The notes below the pieces were generated by a model. It saw only the letters and a program-made list of their open reading frames with translations. It was not told where the DNA came from and searched no databases. Position numbers and translations under genes: made by a program. From Rhodoferax sp. (GTDB lineage: Bacteria > Pseudomonadota > Gammaproteobacteria > Burkholderiales > Burkholderiaceae_C), in the NCBI RefSeq assembly GCF_030653815.1, contig NZ_JAURYQ010000041.1:43779-107778 (forward strand): a stretch of 64,000 bases of DNA, read 5' to 3'. Numbering within the stretch: the first letter of the stretch is position 1; each line of letters opens with the position of its first letter. Shown piece after piece: positions 28,585-36,515 of the stretch.

Positions 28585-29574
28585 TTATTGAACGATCCAC
28601 TTCTCGCGTCTGAAGACCTCGGTGGCCTTTTCGGCGTCCTGCTTGGTGTAGGCGCGCAATTCGTCACCGGTCAGGAAGCGATCGCTTTGCGAGGTGCGCT
28701 CGATGTACGTTTTCCACTCAGGCGTCTCGCTCACTTTTTTGAGCATTGTCGTGTAAAAGGCGACCGCATCGGGCGATACCTTGGCTGCCAGCCAGACAGT
28801 GCGCGGCATTTGGTAGTTGGCGATCGGCACGCCCGAGTCTTTGCACAGTGGAATGTCCGACCAGGCCATGTCCTTGGTGACCTTGGGGCCGGCGGTCATG
28901 CGTTGCGAACTGAAGACGCAGAGCGGTCGAATCATGCCGGCTTTCCATTGACCGAGGTTTTCATTCGGGTTGTTGAGGTTGGCGTCGATGTGACCGCCCG
29001 CCAGTTGGACTGCCGCTTCGCCACCGCTCTTGAACGGGATGTAGGTAAACTTGGCGCCAGTCGCTTCGCTGATCATGCTGGCCAGCGTCTGGTCGGTGTC
29101 CTTGGACTGTGAGCCACCCATTTTTAGTCCCTCGGGCTTCTTGGCCGCCTCGATGAAGCTCTTGGCGTCCTTGTAGGGCGATTCGGCGTTGACCCAGATC
29201 AGGAATTCGTCGAGCGCCAGTGCCGTGACCGGGATCAGGCTGTCGGCCGAATACCCCATCTTGGCAACGAGCGGTAGCAGGTACTGGTTGTTGGTGCCGA
29301 AGGTCAGCTTGTAGGGATCATCGGCGGTGGCCGACCCATAAACAAAGCCTTCACTGCCGGAGCCGCCGCCCTTGTTGACAACAACAATCGGCGCGTTCAT
29401 CAGTTTGTATTTGACGATGATCGACTGGATCGTGCGGGAAAAAATGTCGGTTCCGCCGCCAGGTCCGGAAGCAACCACAAACTCAACCGGTTTTTCCGGT
29501 ACCCAGGCCGCGCTGGCCGCTGTTGCATACAAGACGCTTGCCAGCAGCGTGGTGATTGACTTGCGATTTAACAT
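28585..29574 (-). CDS. tctC: TctC-type periplasmic solute-binding protein
   Basis: 329-residue periplasmic binding protein of the Bug/TctC family. A signal peptide (NRKSITTLLASVLYATAASA) is followed by WVPEKPVEFVVASGPGGGTD, the first-loop motif of the family, and by VVNKGGGSGSEGFVYG, its phosphate/carboxylate-grip segment. The ligand cannot be predicted from sequence; relatives bind citrate, terephthalate and other dicarboxylates. The start overlaps the pdxA-like stop by 7 bp, so uptake and catabolism are translated from one message. Confidence 0.95.
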   Translation of the reverse strand: MLNRKSITTLLASVLYATAASAAWVPEKPVEFVVASGPGGGTDIFSRTIQSIIVKYKLMNAPIVVVNKGGGSGSEGFVYGSATADDPYKLTFGTNNQYLLPLVAKMGYSADSLIPVTALALDEFLIWVNAESPYKDAKSFIEAAKKPEGLKMGGSQSKDTDQTLASMISEATGAKFTYIPFKSGGEAAVQLAGGHIDANLNNPNENLGQWKAGMIRPLCVFSSQRMTAGPKVTKDMAWSDIPLCKDSGVPIANYQMPRTVWLAAKVSPDAVAFYTTMLKKVSETPEWKTYIERTSQSDRFLTGDELRAYTKQDAEKATEVFRREKWIVQ

Positions 29575-30638
29575 GATGTAACCCTTTCTGTGTTGCTGAG
29601 TTGAGGCTCGGTGGAAAAAACGTTTTTTAAAGCCATGCGCGCGGCCAGGAGCATGGCCTCGCGGCTTGCGCCGATATTGGCGATGCCGCGCCCGGCGATG
29701 TCATAGGCGGTGCCATGCGCCGGTGTGCAGACCGGGAAAGGCAGGCCTCCCATCAAGGTCACGCCGCGATCAAAGCCCATCAGCTTCATCGCGATTTGTC
29801 CTTGATCGTGGTACATGGTCAGGACCGCATCAAAAGCGCCATTCTTGGCACGAACGAAGACCGTATCCGCTGGATACGGTCCGGAGACATTGAAGCCGCG
29901 GTCAATGCCTGCCTGTACGGCTGGCTCGATCACGTCAATCTCTTCCTTGCCGAAATTGCCGCCATCGCCAGCATGCGGATTGAGCGCCGCGATCGCAATG
30001 CGAGGATGGTCAAAACCCGCGTTGCGCAGGGTGCGGTCGGTGAGTGTCAACTCGCTAAGGATGCCCTCGGTAGTAATCGCCGCGGCGACTTCGGAGAGTG
30101 GGATGTGGGAGGTGACCCGTGCGTTCCACAGATTCTCCAGGACGTTGAACTCGCGCGCATGGCCCTTGAACCCGATCACCTCGGAGATGAAACGTATTTC
30201 GTCGTCATAGCCGGGATAGACATAGCGCATGGCTTTCTTGTTGAACGGCGTAAAACAAACCGCGTCAGCCTTTCCTTCGTGCGCCATCGTGAGCGCACGC
30301 CGGAAGTTCTCGAGCGCATAGGCGCCGCCGATGGCAGTGGCTTCACCACGCTTGACATCCAACGGGGAAAGATGCCCGAGGTCGACAAAGACCGGGCGGT
30401 CGGTTGCGTCAAAGTCAGCATCGGGCGCCACGTAGCTGACATCGAACGTCACCCCGGCAATCTTTGCACCTTCCTCAAGGATTCGCCGATCGCCAAAAAC
30501 GACGATATTGGCTACCGCCCGAACCTCGTCGAGGGATAGAAGTTTGGCGGTCAACTCCGCGCCGACCCCCGCAGGATCACCCATGGCGAGGGCAATGGTG
30601 GGGCGTGTGGCGCTAGCGGCGAATGGATTGGCCGACAT
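29568..30638 (-). CDS. PdxA-family dehydrogenase
   Basis: NAD-dependent decarboxylating dehydrogenase-fold enzyme of 356 residues, related to 4-hydroxythreonine-4-phosphate dehydrogenase. It has the N-terminal ALAMGDPAGVGAEL and the three metal-ligand histidines in TSHIPLSEV, ALNPHAGDGG and TMYHDQGQ. The ATG at 30638 is chosen over the one at 30656 because AAAGGAG lies 8 nt upstream. Being fused in an operon with tctCBA and a GntR regulator, it is likely a catabolic paralogue (as PdxA2 or TphB are) rather than the B6 enzyme. The true substrate is not evident. Confidence 0.85.
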   Translation of the reverse strand: MSANPFAASATRPTIALAMGDPAGVGAELTAKLLSLDEVRAVANIVVFGDRRILEEGAKIAGVTFDVSYVAPDADFDATDRPVFVDLGHLSPLDVKRGEATAIGGAYALENFRRALTMAHEGKADAVCFTPFNKKAMRYVYPGYDDEIRFISEVIGFKGHAREFNVLENLWNARVTSHIPLSEVAAAITTEGILSELTLTDRTLRNAGFDHPRIAIAALNPHAGDGGNFGKEEIDVIEPAVQAGIDRGFNVSGPYPADTVFVRAKNGAFDAVLTMYHDQGQIAMKLMGFDRGVTLMGGLPFPVCTPAHGTAYDIAGRGIANIGASREAMLLAARMALKNVFSTEPQLSNTERVTSC

Positions 30639-30707
30639 TCTTGTCTCCTTTGTCATTTTTTTAATGATGCTACCGAAGAAGTGCTCTTGTCAACAATTAA
30701 ATGTAGT

Positions 30708-30730
30708 ATTCTGCATTCTGAATGCAGAAT
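30708..30730. promoter_or_regulatory. Perfect 23-bp palindromic operator
   Basis: ATTCTGCATTC, a central T, then GAATGCAGAAT: 11-bp arms with no mismatch. It lies between the divergent pdxA-tct operon (start 30638) and the GntR gene (start about 30826). Size and symmetry fit a GntR/FCD dimer, so the regulator probably controls both directions from here. Confidence 0.8.
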
Positions 30731-30825
30731 TTAGATTACAGTTTGGTTAAGCGTGCGACGCACCTGCGTTGTCGATGCGTGTGCTTCAATACCTGGTCTT
30801 GCTTGAACGATATGGATTGGTGGCG

Positions 30826-31530
30826 ATGAACCTTGAAATAAACACAATGGGCGACACGGACCTTCTCCCACATACCGAGTCCGAAGTGGTCCGTATCGAG
30901 CGCCCGACTTTGCATAACGTCGTGGTGTCGCGCATCCGTGACATGATCATTGAGGGGCAACTGCCGACGGGCGTGCGTATCCATGAAGGCCGGGTCGGTC
31001 AACAACTCGGCGTCTCGCGCACACCGCTGCGCGAAGCCTTGAAGGTGCTGGCCAACGAAGGTCTGGTCGAGTTGATTCCCAACCGTGGCGCGACGGTTCG
31101 CAAGCTGACTGCCAAAGAAGTCCGGGACATGCTTGCCGTTCTGACTACTCTCGAAGAACTGGCCGGATCATTGACCTGCCAGAATGCCTCCGATGCTGAT
31201 ATCCAGGAGGTTCGGCGCCAACATGACGAGATGTTGAAGTTTTACTCGGCGCGTGATCGACTGCCGTATTTCAAGCTCAATCAGCAAATCCACTCGGCGC
31301 TGATCTCGCTTTCGGGAAATGAATCGCTGGCGATGGTGCACGACATTCTGCAGTCCCGCATGAAGCAAATTCGCTACCTGGGTCACAGGACCGAGGATCA
31401 GTGGGCGGCCGCGGTGGCGGACCATGAAGACATGATCGGCGCGCTTGAGGCGCGTGACGGCCAGCGTTTGTCGGCAGCGATGGCCAATCACCTCGCGCGA
31501 ACCTGGGAGCGCATCAAGAACGCAATCTAA
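30826..31530 (+). CDS. GntR-family regulator, FCD (FadR-like) type
   Basis: 234-residue regulator. The winged helix is seen in IRDMIIEGQLPTGVRIHEG and LGVSRTPLREALKVLANEG; the C-terminal FCD domain is all-helical and holds likely metal ligands in FKLNQQIHSALI and ADHEDMIGAL, then AMANHLARTWERI. The frame is open from 30769; the ATG at 30826 (or 30847) gives a normal N-terminus. It sits next to the perfect palindrome and is divergent from the pdxA-tctCBA operon; the SAF-domain dehydrogenase gene follows after 64 bp. FCD regulators usually respond to the organic acid being degraded. Confidence 0.9.
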   Translation: MNLEINTMGDTDLLPHTESEVVRIERPTLHNVVVSRIRDMIIEGQLPTGVRIHEGRVGQQLGVSRTPLREALKVLANEGLVELIPNRGATVRKLTAKEVRDMLAVLTTLEELAGSLTCQNASDADIQEVRRQHDEMLKFYSARDRLPYFKLNQQIHSALISLSGNESLAMVHDILQSRMKQIRYLGHRTEDQWAAAVADHEDMIGALEARDGQRLSAAMANHLARTWERIKNAI

Positions 31531-31594
31531 AGACTGCTTCGCTTATGGGTAAAGCTTGAGCCGCCATCAACTCTAACCTGACCCTGGGAACGAT

Positions 31595-32980
31595 ATGAAC
31601 CATCTGGATTACTTTGCCAGCGCACAACGACCCGTTGAAACGTGTGTGTTGGGTAGCGGCGGCTTTGGTCGCAGTTTTCTGGCGCAAGGCATGCGGGTAC
31701 CGCTGATGCGGGCCCGCATTGCGGTTGATATGGATGCTGAAATCGCCGCAGCGGCATTTCTGGCACTGGGTGTGCCGACCACTGAAGTTGCGCGTTGTTT
31801 TACCGCGGATGAAGCGCGGCGGGCATGGGCCGAGGGCAAGTACATTGCGGCGGGTGACTTTTCGTCTGTGGTCGGCTTGCCAATCGATGTTGTCGTTGAA
31901 GCGACTGGAAACCCGGAGGCGGGCGCGCGGCACAGCCGCATCGCCATCGAAGCGGGTCACCACCTTGTTCTGGTCTCCAAGGAAGTGGACAGTGTGGTGG
32001 GGCCCTATCTCGCACACCTCGCGCGGCAGCGCGGCAAGGTGGCAACCCCGGTCGACGGGGACCAGCCCAGTTTGCTGATCGGGCTGATCACCTGGGCGCA
32101 ATTGCTGGGCTTCGACATTCTTGCTGCCGGCAAAGCCAGTGAATACGACTTTGTTTATGACCAGGCTGCGGGAAGCATGTCGAGCAATGGCCAGACGGTC
32201 TCGTTGTCGAACTTTGCGCCGCACTGGGCCTTGGGCAGGAGTCCGGCCATGGAAATTGCACAAGCGCGGGCGCAGGCTTGCGCGGCGCTACCGCAGCGTT
32301 GCGTGCCGGACTTGTGCGAGCTGCTCGTCGTGGCCAATTCAACCGGGTTCCTGCCGGATCGCCCCGATTTGCATGCACCGATCGCACGCATTTCTGAAGT
32401 GCCAAGCTTCTTCGGGGCCACAGCCGATGGCGGACTCCTGAGCGGCGGGCAGGTGCTGGACGTGTTCCACTGCCTGCGCCGACCCGACGAGGCAAGCTTT
32501 GCTGGCGGCGTGTTCGTTGTGATCCGCTGCGAGGACGACGTGACCTGGGATCTGCTGGCCGCCAAGGGCCATGTGGTGTCCCGCGACGGTCAGCGCGCGA
32601 TGGTCTATTTGCCGCGCCATCTCCTCGGGCTTGAGGCTGCGACCAGCGTGCTCGAGGCGGCCATTCATGGCCGTTCGAGCGGCGCGCAGGCACCTTTTCC
32701 GCGATTGGATCTGGTCGCCCGGGCGACGCGGAACCTGTCGGCCGGAACCGTCCTGGCCATGGGTGGTCACCATCACACCATCGAAGGTACGGCCGGCGAA
32801 CTGCATCCGGCCCAAGCGCTTGCTGGCGGTCATCCTGTGCCGTTTTATCTTGCCGCCAACCGGCAATTGGTACGGAACGTCCAGGCTGGCGCACTGATAA
32901 CGCTCGACGACATCGAGATTGACGCCAGCTCGGTCTTGCTCGCTCTGCGGCGCCAGCAGGACGCCAGTTTTCATCTTTGA
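31595..32980 (+). CDS. NAD(P)-binding SAF-domain dehydrogenase-like protein
   Basis: 461-residue protein with an N-terminal Rossmann motif (CVLGSGGFGRSFLAQG) resembling the homoserine dehydrogenase NAD-binding domain, followed by VVVEATGNPEAGARH and LVSKEVDSVVGPYL. The C-terminal ~70 residues look like a SAF domain (VPFYLAANRQLVRNVQAGA, then ITLDDIE). Proteins of this architecture occur near TctC and PdxA-like genes in proteobacteria, but the reaction is not known to me. It stands downstream of the GntR regulator and converges directly with the sterol desaturase-like gene (2 bp between stops). It is probably part of the same catabolic module. Confidence 0.75.
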   Translation: MNHLDYFASAQRPVETCVLGSGGFGRSFLAQGMRVPLMRARIAVDMDAEIAAAAFLALGVPTTEVARCFTADEARRAWAEGKYIAAGDFSSVVGLPIDVVVEATGNPEAGARHSRIAIEAGHHLVLVSKEVDSVVGPYLAHLARQRGKVATPVDGDQPSLLIGLITWAQLLGFDILAAGKASEYDFVYDQAAGSMSSNGQTVSLSNFAPHWALGRSPAMEIAQARAQACAALPQRCVPDLCELLVVANSTGFLPDRPDLHAPIARISEVPSFFGATADGGLLSGGQVLDVFHCLRRPDEASFAGGVFVVIRCEDDVTWDLLAAKGHVVSRDGQRAMVYLPRHLLGLEAATSVLEAAIHGRSSGAQAPFPRLDLVARATRNLSAGTVLAMGGHHHTIEGTAGELHPAQALAGGHPVPFYLAANRQLVRNVQAGALITLDDIEIDASSVLLALRRQQDASFHL

Positions 32981-32982
32981 AG

Positions 32983-33813
32983 TCATTGGCTTAGACTTGC
33001 CACCTCTCCCCGGAACGGCATCAGCAGCATGCCGTCGAGTCGAACCACCTCGCGCGGATCGGTATGGCCGTGAATGCCGATGGCCATACCCAATTGGCCA
33101 GCGCGCGGTTGTTCGCGGTAGGTGCCAAACAGTCGGTCCCACCACGGCAGGTTGAAGCCGAAGTTGGAATTGGTCTCGTCCTCTTCGACCGAGTGGTGCA
33201 CCCGGTGCATATCGGGTGTGACGATGATCCAGCGCAGCACGCGGTCCAGGCCCGCCGGCAGGCGGATGTTGCCGTGGTTGAACATGGCCGCTGCATTGAG
33301 GACCACCTCGAAGATCAGCACCGCCAGCACGGGCGGTCCCAGCACCGCGATGGTGGCGATCTTGATCAGCATGGACAGCGCGATCTCGATGGGATGAAAG
33401 CGCGCGCCCGTGGTCAGGTCGTAGTCGGGGTCGGCGTGATGCACCCGGTGCAGCCGCCACAGCACCGGCACAGCGTGCACCATGACATGCTGCAGCCAGA
33501 TCACAAAGTCCATCGCGATCACAGCCAAAGGCACGGCAAGCCAGAACGGCACATGGAAGTGATTCAGCAGACCCCAGCCGTTGGCCGCACTGAACGCGGC
33601 CATGCCCACCGCTGCCAGCGGGAACATCAGGCGCAGCAGCACGGTGTTGAGAATGACCAGGCCGAGGTTGCTGGCCCAGCGAAGGGGCTTGGATGTGGTG
33701 AGTGCGCGCTGGGGTGCCACCAGCTCCCAAAGTGCGACGAGCGCAAAGACACCCACAAAGAAGCCCATTCTTATCGCAGGCTCGTTTGAGAGTACAAACT
33801 GTTCAAATTCCAT
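32983..33813 (-). CDS. Fatty acid hydroxylase/sterol desaturase-family membrane protein
   Basis: 276-residue integral membrane diiron enzyme family member. The histidine boxes are present: QHVMVHAVP, LWRLHRVHHAD, and MHRVHHSVEED. Four or more membrane segments precede and surround them. Family members hydroxylate or desaturate lipids; the substrate here is unknown. The gene is divergent from the ArsR-rhodanese regulator, with a palindrome in the 77-bp gap, so it may be under the control of that regulator. Confidence 0.88.
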   Translation of the reverse strand: MEFEQFVLSNEPAIRMGFFVGVFALVALWELVAPQRALTTSKPLRWASNLGLVILNTVLLRLMFPLAAVGMAAFSAANGWGLLNHFHVPFWLAVPLAVIAMDFVIWLQHVMVHAVPVLWRLHRVHHADPDYDLTTGARFHPIEIALSMLIKIATIAVLGPPVLAVLIFEVVLNAAAMFNHGNIRLPAGLDRVLRWIIVTPDMHRVHHSVEEDETNSNFGFNLPWWDRLFGTYREQPRAGQLGMAIGIHGHTDPREVVRLDGMLLMPFRGEVASLSQ

Positions 33814-33844
33814 GTTGTCTCCATTAAATCAACGCCAACTCTTG

Positions 33845-33872
33845 CGTTGGATCAATTTCATTCAATCCAACG
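33845..33872. promoter_or_regulatory. Inverted repeat between sterol-desaturase and ArsR-rhodanese genes
   Basis: CGTTGGAT (33845-33852) and ATCCAACG (33865-33872) are perfect complements across a 12-nt AT-rich spacer. The element lies 18 bp before the regulator's ATG and 31 bp before the divergent gene, a likely autoregulatory operator. Confidence 0.65.
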
Positions 33873-33890
33873 GACGTTAGAATATACACC

Positions 33891-34553
33891 ATGAACAATC
33901 GATCACTCAAGGACCTTCTGTACGAGCAGGTCGCCCGCGTGGGCAAGGCACTCTCCAGCCCCAAGCGGCTGGAAATCCTGGAGATGCTGGCCCAAGGCGA
34001 GAAGGCGGTCGAAACCATTTCACTTGAGGTGGCCATCGACAACAAGCTCGCCAGTGCGCATCTGAAAGCCCTCAAGGAAGCCCGGCTGGTGCAAACCCGC
34101 CGTGACGGCAAGCGTATTTATTACAGCCTCACCGGCAAGGACGTGGCCCAGCTGGGTGTGAGCTTGCGTCAGGTGGCCGAGGAGCACCTGGTCGAATTGC
34201 GCATGGCGCTGCAGGGCATGATGGCCGACCCGGACCGCATGGTCAGCGTGGGCCGCAAGGAACTCATGGCGCAGGCCAAGCGCGGCGAGGTCATCGTGCT
34301 CGATGTTCGTCCGCAGAACGAGTTCGACACCGCGCACCTGCCGAACGCCCGTTCATTGCCCCTGCCCGAATTGGCCCAGCGCCTGGCCGAACTGCCGCGT
34401 GACGTGCAGATTGTTGCCTACTGCCGGGGTCCGTTTTGCCTGATGTCCGATGAAGCGGTGAAGCTGCTAAAGGCCCATGGCTACCAGGCCCGCAAGACCT
34501 TTGATGGCGTGAGCGAGTGGCAGGCCGCAGGCTTGCCTCTGGCCAAAAACTGA
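33891..34553 (+). CDS. ArsR-type regulator fused to a rhodanese domain
   Basis: 220-residue protein. Residues ~1-95 form an ArsR winged helix (LSSPKRLEILEMLAQGEKAVE, then LASAHLKALKEARLVQTRRDGKRIYYSL in parts). Residues ~125-215 form a rhodanese domain (VIVLDVRPQNEFDTAHLPNA) with the catalytic cysteine in YCRGPFC. This family (for example in sulfur-oxidising and chlorobial genomes) is thought to sense sulfane sulfur or thiosulfate-derived persulfide. The adjoining DsrE gene starts 18 bp downstream with a strong AAGGAG site, so the two form an operon. Confidence 0.92.
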   Translation: MNNRSLKDLLYEQVARVGKALSSPKRLEILEMLAQGEKAVETISLEVAIDNKLASAHLKALKEARLVQTRRDGKRIYYSLTGKDVAQLGVSLRQVAEEHLVELRMALQGMMADPDRMVSVGRKELMAQAKRGEVIVLDVRPQNEFDTAHLPNARSLPLPELAQRLAELPRDVQIVAYCRGPFCLMSDEAVKLLKAHGYQARKTFDGVSEWQAAGLPLAKN

Positions 34554-34571
34554 TCAACCAAGGAGAAACTC

Positions 34572-34922
34572 ATGTCCACCACGCTGTTTATCATCAACGA
34601 TGCGCCCTATGGCAACGAGCGCGCCTACAACGCCCTGCGCCTGGCGGCGGCGGTTGCCGGCAAGGAAGGCCAGCAGGTTCGGGTGTTTTTGATGGCGGAC
34701 GCGGTGGCCTGCGGCAAGAACGGCCAGAAAGTGCCCGAGGGTTACTACAACATCCAATTGATGCTGGGCAAGATCGTGCGCAAGGGCGAAGTGCTGCTGT
34801 GCGGCACCTGCATGGATGCCCGCGGACTGCGCGCCGAGGAACTCATGGAAGGCGCCCTGCGCGGTACCTTGGCCCAGTTGGCCGACTGGACCGTCGAGGC
34901 CGACAAGGTGCTGGTGTTCTGA
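34572..34922 (+). CDS. DsrE-family sulfur-carrier-like protein
   Basis: 116-residue DsrE/TusD-like protein that probably accepts or relays persulfide sulfur. It has the family fold pattern TLFIINDAPYGNERAYNALR, and the conserved cysteine region EVLLCGTCMDARGLRAEE. A strong AAGGAG lies about 7 nt before the ATG. It is co-transcribed with the ArsR-rhodanese regulator, which supports a role in sulfane-sulfur handling. The 148-bp gap to the next gene contains nothing recognised. Confidence 0.9.
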   Translation: MSTTLFIINDAPYGNERAYNALRLAAAVAGKEGQQVRVFLMADAVACGKNGQKVPEGYYNIQLMLGKIVRKGEVLLCGTCMDARGLRAEELMEGALRGTLAQLADWTVEADKVLVF

Positions 34923-35070
34923 TCTGCTTCGGGTCCATCTCCTGATCGGTTCGTAGGCGTGTCTTTATCCCTATGCCGTTGGATTGAAAAGCACCCGGTG
35001 TAAGCTTTTGGGGTCTTGAGCCGACCCAGCCATCAGACCCTCCTTCCAACCACTACAAAGGTTCTCTTGC

Positions 35071-36246
35071 ATGAAGTTTTTGACATTCGCTGCCACGCTA
35101 CTCAGCTTGGGCGCAGCCACCCTGGCGCACGCCGACTGGTCCCAGATTCAAAACGAGGCCAAAGGGCAAACGGTGTATTTCAATGCCTGGGGTGGCAGCG
35201 AACCCATCAACGCCTACATCAGCTGGGCCGCCAAAGAGGCCAAGACCCGCTACGGCATCGACGTGCGGCATGTCAAGATCACCGACGCCGCTGAAGTGGT
35301 CAAACGCCTGCAAACCGAGGTGGCCGCCGGGCGCACCAGTAACGGCTCGGTCGACCTGATGTGGGTCAATGGCGAAAACTTCCGCAATCTTAAAAATGGT
35401 GGCCTGCTGTTTGGGCCCTGGGCCCAGAGCCTGCCGAACTGGGGCTTGGTGGACCTGAACAAGCCGGTGCGCACTGATTTTTCGGTGCCCACCGAAGGCT
35501 ATGAGTCCCCTTGGGGAACAGCGCAACTGACCTTCATTGCCGACCGCGTCAGAACGCCGACGCCGCCGCGCTCAGCCCAGCAATTGCTGGCCTTTGCTCA
35601 AGCCAATCCGGGTCGCGTCAGTTATCCCAAGCCGCCAGATTTTCACGGTACTACTTTCGTCAAACAACTGCTGCTGGACCTGACGCCCAACAAAGCCGCC
35701 TTGCAACAGACCGTGACACCTGAGGCATTTGCCAGCGCGACGCAAGCCTTGTGGGTTTATCTGGACCAGCTACACCCCGTGTTGTGGCGCAATGGCAAAA
35801 GCTTTCCCGCCAGTGCGGCTGAAATGCACCGCATGCTCGGCGACGGTGAACTCAAAATGTCGCTCACCTTCAACCCCAATGAGGCGGCCAACCTGATCGT
35901 CAGCAAACAACTGCCCCTAAGCGCCTACAGTTTTGGCTTCACCGGCGGCACCCTTGGCAACGTGCATTTTGTCGCCATTCCCGGCAATGCCCGTGCCAGG
36001 GCCGGCGCGCAGGTGTTTGCCAATTTCCTGTTGTCAAGCGAAGCGCAAATACGCAAGGCCAACATCAGCGTGTGGGGTGACGGCACGGTGCTGGATGTCA
36101 ACAAGCTGCCCGTTGCAGCCCAGGCGCAAATGCGCAAGGCTGCCCCGGGCGCATTGGCGGAGTCCGTGCCCACCCTGCCTGAGCCGCACGCCAGTTGGGT
36201 GGAAGCGCTGGAATCGGAGTGGCTCAAGCGTTACGGCACGCGTTAA
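35071..36246 (+). CDS. YnjB-like ABC transporter solute-binding protein
   Basis: 391-residue periplasmic binding protein. A signal peptide (KFLTFAATLLSLGAATLAHAD) is followed by KGQTVYFNAWGGSEPINAYI, a signature of the YnjB family, and by VDLMWVNGENFRNLK and FHGTTFVKQLLLDL. The E. coli ynjBCD genes are contiguous, but here the matching permease (40571-42199) and ATPase (42201-42833) lie over 4 kb downstream, behind an ECF sigma system and tkt-gap. The substrate is unknown (thiosulfate/thiamine-like compounds have been suggested for relatives). Confidence 0.85.
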   Translation: MKFLTFAATLLSLGAATLAHADWSQIQNEAKGQTVYFNAWGGSEPINAYISWAAKEAKTRYGIDVRHVKITDAAEVVKRLQTEVAAGRTSNGSVDLMWVNGENFRNLKNGGLLFGPWAQSLPNWGLVDLNKPVRTDFSVPTEGYESPWGTAQLTFIADRVRTPTPPRSAQQLLAFAQANPGRVSYPKPPDFHGTTFVKQLLLDLTPNKAALQQTVTPEAFASATQALWVYLDQLHPVLWRNGKSFPASAAEMHRMLGDGELKMSLTFNPNEAANLIVSKQLPLSAYSFGFTGGTLGNVHFVAIPGNARARAGAQVFANFLLSSEAQIRKANISVWGDGTVLDVNKLPVAAQAQMRKAAPGALAESVPTLPEPHASWVEALESEWLKRYGTR

Positions 36247-36320
36247 TGCGCACAGGCACGATGATGGAGAAATTCATCTGGCAGCGCCAGTCGGATTCGG
36301 TAGCGGATTTGTCCAGCGAC

Positions 36321-36515
36321 TTACTTTTTTTCAGCCTCGTCAAGTCCCTTGGCATAGGCCTTCATGGCCTGGCTGAGAAACGGGATTTGCAGGCTGAAAT
36401 TCTTGCAGCCGGCGCACATCATGACGTGCATTTTCAAGGCCATCTTTTCGGACAATGACAGGGTGCAGTCCTGGGACTCGGAGATCAGCCGCGTGGCTTG
36501 CTGGCAGTTCATCAT
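36321..36515 (-). CDS. Small zf-HC2-type anti-sigma factor
   Basis: 64-residue protein with the Zn-binding HxxxCxxC pattern in ALKMHVMMCAGCKNF, preceded by MNCQQATRLISESQD. Its ATG at 36515 overlaps the sigma factor stop by 4 nt (ATGA), typical of ECF sigma/anti-sigma pairs. No membrane segment follows the zinc domain, so this is a soluble type that probably senses redox or metal in the cytoplasm. The frame is open upstream, but the coupling supports this start. Confidence 0.85.
   Translation of the reverse strand: MMNCQQATRLISESQDCTLSLSEKMALKMHVMMCAGCKNFSLQIPFLSQAMKAYAKGLDEAEKK

Noticed and set aside
29568..30638. TphB/terephthalate pathway assignment
   Set aside because: TctC-type transporter and PdxA-like gene resemble a tph arrangement, but no terephthalate dioxygenase genes are present, so the substrate is left open.
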